The translations under genes were made by a program, and so were the position numbers. DNA of 64,000 nucleotides from Brevibacterium sp. UCMA 11754 (GTDB lineage: Bacteria > Actinomycetota > Actinomycetes > Actinomycetales > Brevibacteriaceae), in the NCBI RefSeq assembly GCF_021532275.1, contig NZ_JACBOT010000023.1, positions 62,001-126,000 of the forward strand, written 5' to 3'. Under the pieces are notes generated by a model. That model was not told the DNA's origin and did not search any database. It worked only from the letters and a program-made list of their open reading frames with translations. Below are positions 17,377-25,826 of this stretch, piece by piece (the first letter of the stretch is position 1; each line of letters starts with the position of its first letter).

Positions 17377-18153
17377 GTGACCGAGATCCAACTGTCCAAC
17401 CGGGGAAACATCGCAGAGATCGTCCTCGACGGCCCCGATTCCCGCAACGCCCTGGACGCTGACAACCTCCGCGACCTCGCGGCGGCAGTGGCCAAGGTCG
17501 CCGAGGCGATCCCGAGCGTTCGTGTGCTCCTGATCAGGGGAGAGGGCAGGGTCTTCAGCTCCGGCCGTGACATCTCGGCCGTCGACGTCGAGACCGATGA
17601 CGCCCACGCCTTCCTTGCCGAGGCGTTCACTCCTGTCTTCCAAGCCATCCGAGCACTGCCGATCCCCGTGATCTCGCAGGTCCAGGGTGCCGCTCTCGGC
17701 CTGGGCTTCGGGGTTGCAGCGGCCGCTGACATCATCATCGCCGCCGATGATGCGAAGTTCGGCTCACCGTTCGCTGCGATCGGCGCGATGCTCGACTCGG
17801 GCGCCCACCATGTGTTCCTCGATCGGGTGGGCTATCACCGGACGATGGACCTCATCATCACCGGTGACTTCATGACCGGCGCCGAGGCTGCCGCTGCGGG
17901 CATCGTGTCCCGTGTGGTCCCAGCCGATGAGCTCTCCGAGTTCGTCGAGTCGAAGCTGGCCAAGATCGTGACCGGCCCAGCCGACGCGTTCGCGATGGAG
18001 AAGGGCTTCGTGCAGAAACTCGCCGACGACCGCCCACCCCTGGCGCAGGTGCTTGCGGAAGAGGCCAACCTCCAGGAGACCGCGCGTCAGACTCCGGACT
18101 ATGCCGAGGGATTCAAGGCCTTCCAGGAGCGCCGCGCGCCGCAGTTCGACTGA
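17377..18153 (+). CDS. paaG: Ring-1,2-epoxyphenylacetyl-CoA isomerase
   Basis: 258 residues from GTG 17377 (AAGGGAG before it). Crotonase fold but both hydratase glutamates are absent (ALGLGFGVAAAAD and KFGSPFAAIG); an Asp is present in AIGAMLDSGA (~residue 133), where PaaG isomerases carry their catalytic Asp. It should turn the epoxide into oxepin-CoA and later shift the double bond. Last gene of the rightward paa set. Confidence 0.85.
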   Translation: MTEIQLSNRGNIAEIVLDGPDSRNALDADNLRDLAAAVAKVAEAIPSVRVLLIRGEGRVFSSGRDISAVDVETDDAHAFLAEAFTPVFQAIRALPIPVISQVQGAALGLGFGVAAAADIIIAADDAKFGSPFAAIGAMLDSGAHHVFLDRVGYHRTMDLIITGDFMTGAEAAAAGIVSRVVPADELSEFVESKLAKIVTGPADAFAMEKGFVQKLADDRPPLAQVLAEEANLQETARQTPDYAEGFKAFQERRAPQFD

Positions 18154-18186
18154 GCCGCCGTTGGGCCTCGATCTCCGACGCTGAGA

Positions 18187-18780
18187 TCACCTGACTGGCT
18201 GGACCTCGTCCTCGGTGACCCACTTGTGGTTCGTCATCGTCATGTCATCCGTGTCGATATCGACCATGTAGACGGTGTTCTCAGTCGAACTGTCGATTGT
18301 TGCTTCGGCGCCCTTCATCCCGGGCATATGGTCAGCGTTGAGAGTCGCCTTTGCGCCGTCCTTGAGAGGAGCCTTGCCGGGGTTCTTCAGTTCTTCGTGG
18401 ACGACCCATCTGTGGTCCTTGACCGGGTCGCCGCCATCGGTGGGTGAGTAGCTGACCGAATACGTGGTGGTGTCGAAGGCACCGGAGATCGTCGCCTTCG
18501 CCCCTTTCATTCCGGGCATATGGTCAGCGGTGAGAGCGACCTCATCACCGACGGCGTAATTCGGGTCTGAAGCCTTTTCGATGCCCTTGGGCGGCTGGCC
18601 GCCGTCCGCGGCGTGCTCGTGGCTTTCGCCGTGGTCCTCACTCGATGCCGACTCCGACTGTTTCTCATGCTGTGGGTGCTGAGCAGCCTCGTCACCTTCA
18701 GAGCTGGCGCATCCCGACAGCAGCAGCGCTGATGCGGCTGCGACCGCAGCGATGGTCGTCAATGGAGTGGATGTCTTCAT
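18187..18780 (-). CDS. YdhK/DUF1541 family copper-response lipoprotein
   Basis: 197 residues from ATG 18780. Lipoprotein signal with lipobox LLLSGC (Cys ~24), then a His/Glu-rich linker (HPQHEKQ, HGESHEHAADGG) and two DUF1541 repeats, each with ADHMPGMKGA (~residues 93 and 155) and ending in DHRWV / NHKWV. His-Met motifs fit copper binding outside the cell membrane. It is divergent from a CueP-like gene across a copper-type operator; that context makes copper protection likely. The binding role itself is inferred. Confidence 0.85.
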   Translation of the reverse strand: MKTSTPLTTIAAVAAASALLLSGCASSEGDEAAQHPQHEKQSESASSEDHGESHEHAADGGQPPKGIEKASDPNYAVGDEVALTADHMPGMKGAKATISGAFDTTTYSVSYSPTDGGDPVKDHRWVVHEELKNPGKAPLKDGAKATLNADHMPGMKGAEATIDSSTENTVYMVDIDTDDMTMTNHKWVTEDEVQPVR

Positions 18781-18849
18781 TTTCTCTCCCGGAGTATCCC
18801 TGGCAACGGCGGTCCGATCGCGGGCTGCACGAAGGCGCCCGATGTCGAC

Positions 18850-18878
18850 GCTATACCTACAGGGGGTATAGTTGTCAA
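18850..18878 (-). promoter_or_regulatory. Promoter of the YdhK gene
   Basis: On the lower strand TTGACA (18878-18873), a 17-bp spacer and TATAGC (18855-18850) form a near-consensus promoter. The operator-like dyad fills the spacer, so a bound repressor would shut it. Predicted start of transcription is about 60 bp before the YdhK ATG. Confidence 0.75.
18852..18870. promoter_or_regulatory. CsoR-like copper operator
   Basis: TATACCTACAGGGGGTATA, an inverted repeat TATACC...GGTATA around a G/C-rich centre, close to the ATACCC-GGGTAT type of CsoR operators. It lies between two divergent genes for copper-type lipoproteins. No csoR gene is in the window. Confidence 0.7.
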
Positions 18879-18879
18879 C

Positions 18880-19452
18880 GTGATTCAGACTCGGACGACG
18901 CCTGCGGCGAAGCTTTGGCGAACCATCTCGATTGTGGCCCTGACCTTGGTGTTGGCAGGTTGTGGAACCGCGGAATCGGGTTCCGGGCCAGGCAGCGATC
19001 AGGTATCGACGGAGGAGTTCCTCTCCGAGCACGGACTCGATCGAATGGCAGTGACTGATCGCCCGAATGATCTCATGGCATCGGTCTACCCCGATGAACT
19101 TGTGCTGGCCGGTGAAGCGCAGGAAGTGACTATCGATCTGCCGGAGGAGAAGGCATATGTCTCGATTGCTCCCTACGTGGATACCACCCACGACTGCTTC
19201 TATTACAGTCTGACAACCTGTCGCGGAGAGCTCGGCAACGAGGAGCTTGACGTGAAGATCACCGACAGCGCCACCGGCGAACTTGTCGTCGACGATCGGG
19301 TGACTGCGTTCGACAACGGCTTCGCCGGCTTCTGGGTCCCAAGCGACATCGAAGGAACCATCGACATCACTCACGAGGGGAAGTCCGGATCTGTTGACTT
19401 CTCGACCGGGGAAGACGGTGCGACGTGCATCACCGGCCTGCGTCTCGCCTGA
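18880..19452 (+). CDS. CueP-like copper-binding lipoprotein
   Basis: 190 residues from GTG 18880, only 10 bp after the operator, so its mRNA is probably leaderless (TATAGT at 18867-18872). Signal with lipobox LVLAGC (Cys ~28). The mature part has the segment HDCFYYSLTTCRGELGNEEL (Cys pair, ~residues 104-115) and a C-terminal DGATCITGLRL, the cysteine pattern of the CueP family, a periplasmic copper carrier first known in Salmonella. Predicted to sit on the outer face of the membrane and bind Cu(I). Family call is by motif memory. Confidence 0.8.
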   Translation: MIQTRTTPAAKLWRTISIVALTLVLAGCGTAESGSGPGSDQVSTEEFLSEHGLDRMAVTDRPNDLMASVYPDELVLAGEAQEVTIDLPEEKAYVSIAPYVDTTHDCFYYSLTTCRGELGNEELDVKITDSATGELVVDDRVTAFDNGFAGFWVPSDIEGTIDITHEGKSGSVDFSTGEDGATCITGLRLA

Positions 19453-19479
19453 TCTGAAGCCTCGGCTATCCGGGTCTGA

Positions 19480-20283
19480 TCAGTTCTCTGGCTTCGCCTC
19501 AGGCTCGCTCTCCGGCTCGGGCCGCCCCTCGGCCTCAGCGTTCTGACCTTCGCTCTCGGGTCCGTCTTCGCTCTCTGTCGTGGCGGGGTTCTTCTGCTCC
19601 GACTTCCACCGGCGGAAGGTGAGGATCGTCAGCACGATGACCAGCGCCCACGAGATGCCGACGGCGGCGCCCGTCATGATGCCGGGACTGCCGATGAAGG
19701 CACCGACCGCGACAAGGGACAGCTGACCCGGCAGGGCCGAGATCACGGTGGCGATGAGGAACGTGCGGCTCCTGATCCCCAGCGCCCCGCTGCCGTAGTT
19801 CACCGGCCAGTATGGAAATCCTGGCATGAGGCGAAGGATGCACACCGCATAGAACCCGCCGTTGGTCAGCCGGGACTCGATCGCCTCTGCGTGAGAGCCC
19901 AACAGCTTCATCACGGTGTCGCGACCAAGCCCGCGTGCGACCCAGTAACCACCGACGCAGCCGACTACAACTCCGATCATCGACAGGATCGTGCCGAAGA
20001 TGAGGCCGAAGGCGAGACCGCCGGCTACGGCCATGATGGTCACCGGGATCGGCGTTGCCGCAACGAGCGCATAGACAATGATGAAGATGCCGAAGCCCCA
20101 GAAACCGGCATCGGCAATCTGCTTCTGGATTCCGTCTAGAGAGGGCAGGTGCACGTTGAACACCAGCCACAATCCGGCGAGCACAGCCAGTGCCAATGCC
20201 ACATTGCGCAGGATCGATCCCCACGGCACTCGAGATTCGCCGTGAGAGCTCGGTTGCGGTGCGGAGTTCTCATCATTCGGCAT
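19480..20283 (-). CDS. TVP38/TMEM64 (VTT) family membrane protein
   Basis: 267 residues with 5-6 hydrophobic segments. The VTT core includes VAATPIPVTIMAVAGGLAFGL (written in part) near residue 75, GYWVARGLGRD near 115, and RLMPGFPYWPVNYGSGALGI near 152-171, where the F/MPG-P-NY motif is diagnostic. Family members move lipids or act as DedA-like envelope proteins. The last ~45 residues are a highly acidic Glu/Pro tail in the cytoplasm. Function in this organism unknown. Confidence 0.85.
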   Translation of the reverse strand: MPNDENSAPQPSSHGESRVPWGSILRNVALALAVLAGLWLVFNVHLPSLDGIQKQIADAGFWGFGIFIIVYALVAATPIPVTIMAVAGGLAFGLIFGTILSMIGVVVGCVGGYWVARGLGRDTVMKLLGSHAEAIESRLTNGGFYAVCILRLMPGFPYWPVNYGSGALGIRSRTFLIATVISALPGQLSLVAVGAFIGSPGIMTGAAVGISWALVIVLTILTFRRWKSEQKNPATTESEDGPESEGQNAEAEGRPEPESEPEAKPEN

Positions 20284-20377
20284 GGAACGATCCTACGTCT
20301 CGGTCCCGGCTGGTGATGAATCGACGAGACCCGCCGAGGTGAAGTCGACGGGCCGCCTCGGCGAGGTTCGGCTGACC

Positions 20378-20548
20378 TCAGCCGGTGAAGATCGCGACGG
20401 CCTTGATCACGGTCAGGGTCAGGCCCCAGAGAAGGCCGCCGACCACGACGACCGTCAGGGTCGAACCGACCGCCTTATAGGTGCCTCCGACAGGGGACTG
20501 AGGTGAGCCCTCGGGCGGGACGTGTGCTGTTGGAGTGGAGCTGCTCAT
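20378..20548 (-). CDS. Small membrane partner of MFS transporter
   Basis: 56 residues from ATG 20548 with AGGGCATCTC just upstream. One membrane helix (STLTVVVVGGLLWGLTLTVI) after a Pro/Ser-rich head. It begins 19 bp after the stop of an OFA-type MFS gene on the same strand. Short single-helix proteins in exactly this place are known in actinobacteria as MFS small subunits. Role unproven; probably assembly or stability of the transporter. Confidence 0.75.
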   Translation of the reverse strand: MSSSTPTAHVPPEGSPQSPVGGTYKAVGSTLTVVVVGGLLWGLTLTVIKAVAIFTG

Positions 20549-20567
20549 GAGATGCCCTTCCCTGCTT

Positions 20568-21941
20568 TCAATTGTCGTCTTCGAGGGCGGCGGCTTGCTC
20601 GGCCTTGACGTCGGCTTCCCGTTCGAAGAATTTCTCCTTGACGGGGCGGACGAGGATGTTGGCGATGAAGCCGATGGCGAGTGCACCGACCATGATGTAC
20701 ATGCCCGGAGTGTAGAGCTCGGGGCCTGTCTTTCCGGCCTTCTCGCCCGCCTCGACGACGGAGTTGACGATGAGGGGGCCCGCGACACCCGCCGCTGACC
20801 ATGCGGTGAGCAGGGCACCGTGGATGGCCCCGACCTGATAGACGCCGAAGAGATCTTTCAGGTACGCCGGGATGGTGGCGAATCCGCCGCCGTAGAACGA
20901 GATGATGACCAGCGTCGCGAGAATGAACAGGACGATGGAGCTGCCACCGAAGAGTGCCACGACCAGGTAGAGCAGCAGTCCGACGCCGAGGTACATCATG
21001 TAGTTGTTCTTCCGGCCCAGGTAGTCCGAGGTCGTCGACCAGATGAAGCGGCCGCCCATATTGCCGATCGACAACAGCCCCACGAAGCCCGCGGCAGCTG
21101 CGGCCGTGATGCCGAAGTAGGACTGAATCATCGGAGCGGCGTTTTCGAGGATGCCGATGCCGGCAGTGACGTTGAGGAAGAGGACCACCCACAGCAGCCA
21201 GAACTGCGGTGTGCGGATCGCATTGCGCACCGAGACATTGCCCGTGGTCTGCATGGGCTTGGTCGTCGCTTTGGCGGGGTCGAAGTTCTTGGGCGTCCAC
21301 TCGGGGTGGGGCACGCGGATGACGAAAGCGCCGGCAGCGATGACCACGGCGTAGACGATGCCGAGGGTGACGAAGGTCGGAGTCAGCCCGGCAACGAGGT
21401 TCTCCGGTTCTGGACCGCCTCCGTAGAGGCTCATCAGCTGGTTCGACATCGGGCTGGCGATGAGTGCGCCGCCGCCGAAGCCCATGATGGCCAGGCCTGT
21501 GGCCAGGCCCGGGCGGTCCGGGAACCATTTCATCAGGGTCGAGACCGGGGAGATGTAGCCGATGCCCAAGCCGATGCCGCCGATGACGCCGTACCCGAGG
21601 TAGACGAGCCAGAGCTGACCGGTCATGATTCCCAGTGATGCGATGAAGAAGCCGACCACCCAGCAGGTGCCCGCTGCGACCATTGATGCGCGCGGGCCGT
21701 TCTTCTCCACCCAGGGGCCGAAGATGGCCGAGGAGATGCCGAGCATGAGGATCGCGAGCGAGAAGATCCAGCCGATTGAGACTTCACCGGCATCGAAGTG
21801 CGTCATGAAGGGGATCTTGAACACGCTGAACGCGTAGACCTGTCCGATGCACAGATGGATGGCTAGCGCGGCCGGCGGGATCAGCCATCGGTTGAAGTTC
21901 TTCGGCGCGACGATCGCTGATCGCGTGAGGACGGAAGCCAT
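20568..21941 (-). CDS. OFA-family MFS transporter (oxalate/formate antiporter type)
   Basis: 457 residues from ATG 21941; 12 membrane helices. N-terminal helix has IHLCIGQVYAFSVFKIPF, the OFA family start, and the loop WFPDRPGLATGLAIMGFGGGALI near residue 145 is the conserved MFS cytoplasmic motif. OFA carriers exchange small carboxylates; the substrate here is not shown by context. The gene is followed by its small partner and ends with a charged tail. Confidence 0.88.
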   Translation of the reverse strand: MASVLTRSAIVAPKNFNRWLIPPAALAIHLCIGQVYAFSVFKIPFMTHFDAGEVSIGWIFSLAILMLGISSAIFGPWVEKNGPRASMVAAGTCWVVGFFIASLGIMTGQLWLVYLGYGVIGGIGLGIGYISPVSTLMKWFPDRPGLATGLAIMGFGGGALIASPMSNQLMSLYGGGPEPENLVAGLTPTFVTLGIVYAVVIAAGAFVIRVPHPEWTPKNFDPAKATTKPMQTTGNVSVRNAIRTPQFWLLWVVLFLNVTAGIGILENAAPMIQSYFGITAAAAAGFVGLLSIGNMGGRFIWSTTSDYLGRKNNYMMYLGVGLLLYLVVALFGGSSIVLFILATLVIISFYGGGFATIPAYLKDLFGVYQVGAIHGALLTAWSAAGVAGPLIVNSVVEAGEKAGKTGPELYTPGMYIMVGALAIGFIANILVRPVKEKFFEREADVKAEQAAALEDDN

Positions 21942-22095
21942 AGAGGGATCCTTAGATTGGTGTGCTCTGCGTGCAACCGTCATCGGTCGCACGTGCTGTG
22001 AGGACGAGCGTGTCAGGATGACACGTTTCTGTTCTCCTACAGGTTAGAGCGCACGCAAGGATTTTGCGAGGAACACTCAGGAATTCCCCAAGAAT

Positions 22096-22124
22096 GAGAC
22101 TCGGGCCTGTGCGGCCCGAGTCTC
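22096..22124. terminator. Hairpin terminator
   Basis: Perfect 12-bp stem GAGACTCGGGCC / GGCCCGAGTCTC with a 5-base loop, 42 bp past the stop of the SurA-like lipoprotein gene (leftward) and between it and the MFS gene. No strong U-tract, as is common in high-GC bacteria. Confidence 0.8.
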
Positions 22125-22165
22125 TGGCAGTCAGAGCCCGTTGGCCGGTGCCTGTGGCGTTCCGG

Positions 22166-22966
22166 TCAGAGGTTGATCGTGACGTCGCCCTGTTTGCGAA
22201 GCTTCTTGGCGTATTTCTGAGTCGCCTCGGTCGATTTCTGGCTCTTGACCTGCTCCTCGAGCTGAGGACGCATCTCCTCAAGAGGTGGGACTTCCTGAGC
22301 CTGCTGGCCGCCCTGCTGCGCCATCTGCTCCTGCTGAGTCTTGGCCTGTTCGTAGGCCTGGCCGATCTCTTCTCCGCTGGCCTTGAACTCGCCGTACTCG
22401 TCCTTGATGAGATCTTCGATCGACAGCTGAGTCTGCAGCTCGGAATGGACCTTCTTCTCGTCCATGCCCTGCTTTTTCATAGCGGCGAGGAAGTCCTTCT
22501 TGCTCATCTGGCTGGACTTGGCGGACTCGCCCAGAGCCTTGTCGACGTCCTTGTCGGAGATCTTGATGTCGCGCTTCTCGGCTTCCTGGCTGAGCAGCTC
22601 GGTGCTCACCAGGTTCTCGGCCGTCTGCGTCTTGAGCTGCTTCTCATCGACCTGCTCACCCGACTGCTGAGACTGCATCTGCATCTGCTGGTACTGAGTT
22701 TCGTAAAGGGGGACGAAGTCGTCCTTCGTGATCTTCTTGCCGTTGACCTCGGCGACGACCTTGGGGATGCCATCAGTGTTCGGCTTGCCTTCTTGGCTCT
22801 TGCCCTGTTCCTGTCCCTGGGCCTGGTCTTGCCCCTGCTTCTGCTCAGCCGCGGCGGATGTCTGCTCGTCCGCTGGTTTGTCCTCGGCTGAACCGCAAGC
22901 GGCGAAGGACACCACGGATACGGACAAGGCGAGGCCCAGCAGCCACTTGCTCTTCTGCACATTCAC
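22166..22966 (-). CDS. SurA/PrsA-like lipoprotein chaperone, no PPIase domain
   Basis: 266 residues; lipobox VSFAAC (Cys ~24), then a Gln/Glu/Ala-rich linker and a SurA_N-type helical domain beginning VAEVNGKKITKDDFVPLYE at about residue 72. The remainder is helical and very rich in Gln and Lys. No parvulin domain is present, so it is likely a holding chaperone for exported proteins rather than a prolyl isomerase. Length is short for PrsA (about 290-300). Confidence 0.8.
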   Translation of the reverse strand: MNVQKSKWLLGLALSVSVVSFAACGSAEDKPADEQTSAAAEQKQGQDQAQGQEQGKSQEGKPNTDGIPKVVAEVNGKKITKDDFVPLYETQYQQMQMQSQQSGEQVDEKQLKTQTAENLVSTELLSQEAEKRDIKISDKDVDKALGESAKSSQMSKKDFLAAMKKQGMDEKKVHSELQTQLSIEDLIKDEYGEFKASGEEIGQAYEQAKTQQEQMAQQGGQQAQEVPPLEEMRPQLEEQVKSQKSTEATQKYAKKLRKQGDVTINL

Positions 22967-23213
22967 TCCTGAAATCGGGATCAGCCTGTCAGGCTAACAG
23001 TCGCGATTCACCGAAGTATGTGTGGAGTATGAATGTCGCTTGGCAAGCCGGATTGCGGCGGTTGGGCATGGAGGCGCCCATGGGGGCGCTCAACGCCACG
23101 GGCCTTGTCCGTGCTGCCTCTATGTCGAGTCAGCGACGGCAGATAGACTCGGGATGAATTGGATGTGCGGTCGGCCGCAACGGAGGCCGGGCTGCGGACG
23201 GAGGTGTCCACAG

Positions 23214-23570
23214 ATGCAATCGAAATTTCGCGGAGTGTTCCTGACCTGCCAGAACGCCGAGGTGACAGCTGACTTCTACAGGGACGTTGCCGGGGTGCCG
23301 TTGGAAACGGTCAGCAGCGACGAGTACACCTATTGGATGTTGGATATCGACGGTGTCCAGATTGCGCTTCATGACGCGAAGGCCTTCGCCGACTACAGCT
23401 ATCCGCCCAACCCGTCGTCCAATCTCACCCACCTCTATTTCCGGATCCCCGATCTGGAGGCGTTCCTTGATCATGTGCAGAGCGTTGGTGCGCCACTCAT
23501 CGAGGTCGATGACGTCGTCGTCACCCTCGAAGACCCCGACGGGCGAAAGGTCATGTTCGGCACGGCCTGA
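23214..23570 (+). CDS. VOC family (glyoxalase/bleomycin resistance fold) protein
   Basis: 118 residues from ATG 23214. Single VOC domain: FRGVFLTCQNAEVTADFYRDV at the start, YWMLDIDGVQIALHD, LTHLYFRIPDLEAFLDHV and VTLEDPDGRKVMFG at the end. His near residue 70 and Glu near 104 could bind metal. No reaction can be assigned. In-frame sequence back to 23022 has no family homology, so the start is set at the ATG before the domain. Confidence 0.82.
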   Translation: MQSKFRGVFLTCQNAEVTADFYRDVAGVPLETVSSDEYTYWMLDIDGVQIALHDAKAFADYSYPPNPSSNLTHLYFRIPDLEAFLDHVQSVGAPLIEVDDVVVTLEDPDGRKVMFGTA

Positions 23571-23576
23571 GTCGCT

Positions 23577-24122
23577 TCACTGCTGTGGGCTGTAAGCCGA
23601 ATAGACGACGCCGCTGACGAATGACTTCGAGTCGAGCAGCTGCAGTCGAGGCCGGGTGTCTTCGGGGAAGAAGCCGCGGCCACGTCCCTGCCACACCGGA
23701 TAGGTGAACATCCGGTACTCATCGACGAGGTCGGCGCCGATCAGTGCATGCGCCAGGGTGATGCTTCCGGTGAGGATGACGTCGCGACCTGGCTCCTCGC
23801 GCAGCGCTTCGACGGCGCGCAGAGGGTCCTGACTGATGACGGTTGAGTTCTGCCAGTCCGGTTCGGTCAGCGTCGTCGACACCACCCGCTTGTCGACCTG
23901 GTTGAGGTGCTCGGCGACCCCTGTGGTGTCATCGGTCTGCAGCGGCCAGTAGCCGCGGAAGTCCTCGAACGTCTGCCGACCCAGCAGCAGTACATCCTCG
24001 TTGGCCGACTGACGCATGAGCTCGGCGGACAGCTCCTCATCTTGGGCCTGCGGGTCGAACCAGTCGTCGAGCATTTCGATTCGACCGTCAAGAGTCGTGT
24101 TCTGAGTGATGATGATGCGCAC
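23577..24122 (-). CDS. RibD C-terminal/DHFR-like reductase
   Basis: 181 residues from GTG 24122 (GAGGAG 8 bases before). Dihydrofolate-reductase-like fold of the YyaP/YwjB type: RIIITQNTTLDGRIE at the start, VLLLGRQTFEDFRGYWPL near residue 48, GRDVILTGSITLAHALIGADLVDEYR near 108. The family binds NADPH; its substrates are mostly unknown. Convergent with the VOC gene, six bases apart. Confidence 0.85.
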   Translation of the reverse strand: MRIIITQNTTLDGRIEMLDDWFDPQAQDEELSAELMRQSANEDVLLLGRQTFEDFRGYWPLQTDDTTGVAEHLNQVDKRVVSTTLTEPDWQNSTVISQDPLRAVEALREEPGRDVILTGSITLAHALIGADLVDEYRMFTYPVWQGRGRGFFPEDTRPRLQLLDSKSFVSGVVYSAYSPQQ

Positions 24123-24354
24123 GGTGGGCTCCTCGTCGAGTGGTGGCGTCACCGTCCACGGTACGCACGACGCGGCCCGAGATCCATAGTTGGGACGACC
24201 GCCTTCACCTCCGGCCTCGACGCGCTCGGGGACCGGGTCGATGACTTCCCTGCGGACTTCACCTGATTCGTCGCAGCCTATGACAGCGCGGTCGGGCCGG
24301 AATCTCAGTAGAGTCGGATTCACAGCTCATTCGGCCCGAAGGAGAACCGCGTAC

Positions 24355-25569
24355 ATGTCCGCATCACCATCCTCATCCATTCCAGATTTCCGCACCGAGG
24401 CCAAGGGGCTGCACGACGATCTTGTGAGACTGCGTCGTACCCTGCACGCCAATCCCGAGCTTGGGTACCAGCTGCCGTTCACCCAGAAGACCGTCCTCGA
24501 GGAGATCGCCGATCTGGGCCTCGATATCAGCACAGGGGAGTCTCTGACCTCGATCGTGGCAGTGCTCAAGGGCGGACGTCCCGGGCCTGCAGTTCTGCTG
24601 CGTGGGGACATGGATGCCCTGCCGGTGGCCGAGGATACCGGGCTCGACTACGCCTCGACGAACGGCAACATGCACGCCTGTGGCCATGACATGCATACCG
24701 CTGGTCTCGTCGGCGCCGCTCGTCTGCTTGCCGCGCACCGAGACGAGCTGCCCGGGTCTATCGTATTCATGTTCCAGCCCGCCGAGGAGGTCGAAGGAGG
24801 CGCCGAGCCGATGATCGCCGAGGGCCTCCTCGAAGCGGCAGACGTGCCACTTGTCGCGGCTTACGGAATTCACGTCGAGGCTGATGTGCGCGGACGGTAC
24901 ACCACCAAGGGTGGGCCGCTTATGGCGGGGTTCGCCGATCTCAATCTGAAGGTCCACGGCGCCGGTGGCCACAGCTCCCAACCGCAGGCCACTCGCGACC
25001 CAGTGCCTGCCGTCGCCGAGATCGCGCTCGCCCTCAACACGATGGTGTCGCGGTCATTCGGCATCTTCGACCCGGTCGTCGTGTCCGTGACCCAGCTGGA
25101 AGGCTCGCAGGCCAGCAACATCATTCCTGACACCGCGAAGCTCACCGCCTCGGTCCGCTATCTCTCAGCCGATTCGATCGCTCTGCTGCAGGAACGTGTG
25201 CCTGAGATCGCTGAGAACATTGCCCGGGCACACCGGTGCACCGCCGAGGTGGACTTCCGGATCGGCTTCCCCGTGACCGTGAACAACCCGGCGGAGACTC
25301 AGTTGGCCATCGACCGCCTCGGCGAGGTCTTCGGTTCGGACCATGTTCAGGAGATGGCTGCCCCGCGGATGGGGTCCGAGGACTTCTCCTATGTGCTGCA
25401 GAATGTGCCGGGTACGTTCGTGTTCCTCGGAGCCACTCCAGAGGGGGTGGACCCGAGCGCGGAGACGAATCATTCGCCCAGGGTCGTCTTCGACGACGGG
25501 CTGCTTGGGGACCAGGCAGCAGCCCTGGCCCACCTCGCGTTCACACGTCTGCTCGACGAGGTGGGTTGA
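24355..25569 (+). CDS. M20D family amidohydrolase
   Basis: 404 residues from ATG 24355 (GAAGGAG upstream). Zinc ligands are visible: Cys-His in HACGHDMHTA (~residues 104-113), Glu-Glu in QPAEEVEGGAEPM (~140) and His late in the chain. Close to hippurate or IAA-amino-acid hydrolases, which release an amino acid from an N-acyl conjugate; catalytic domain with inserted dimerisation domain at ~185-295. Substrate unknown. A 12-bp stem hairpin follows the stop. Confidence 0.9.
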   Translation: MSASPSSSIPDFRTEAKGLHDDLVRLRRTLHANPELGYQLPFTQKTVLEEIADLGLDISTGESLTSIVAVLKGGRPGPAVLLRGDMDALPVAEDTGLDYASTNGNMHACGHDMHTAGLVGAARLLAAHRDELPGSIVFMFQPAEEVEGGAEPMIAEGLLEAADVPLVAAYGIHVEADVRGRYTTKGGPLMAGFADLNLKVHGAGGHSSQPQATRDPVPAVAEIALALNTMVSRSFGIFDPVVVSVTQLEGSQASNIIPDTAKLTASVRYLSADSIALLQERVPEIAENIARAHRCTAEVDFRIGFPVTVNNPAETQLAIDRLGEVFGSDHVQEMAAPRMGSEDFSYVLQNVPGTFVFLGATPEGVDPSAETNHSPRVVFDDGLLGDQAAALAHLAFTRLLDEVG

Positions 25570-25613
25570 GGGGCAGAGCTGCCTCGGGCCTTGATATGGC
25601 TTGGCACCGAGAC

Positions 25614-25665
25614 ACCGGTGGAGCGCAGAGTCGCGGGCACACCCTTGTTTCAACGCTCCACCGGT
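25614..25665. terminator. Hairpin downstream of the M20 amidohydrolase
   Basis: Perfect 12-bp arms ACCGGTGGAGCG (25614-25625) and CGCTCCACCGGT (25654-25665) around a 28-base loop, 45 bp after the amidohydrolase stop. Likely ends that transcript. The rest of 25570-25826 holds no gene. Confidence 0.6.
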
Positions 25666-25826
25666 TTGTCGGTGAAGAGCTGCTGGCTTTCAGCCCGAAC
25701 TCAGAATTCGGTGATGGTCTCTGAGCTACCTATGCGATCGGTGCCGAACCTTAACCTACGGTTCAATGGTCGAGATGAGGCGTGGCAATGGTTGTGTTTG
25801 CTCGATATGCTTTTGCGAACCGTTGT

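Noticed and set aside
20820..21638. Rightward open frame of 272 codons opposite the MFS gene
   Set aside because: Highly charged Asp/Glu/Arg-rich sequence typical of an antisense shadow; no homology motifs.
23040..23160. Gene in the gap upstream of the VOC protein
   Set aside because: The frame back from 23214 has no ribosome site or family resemblance.
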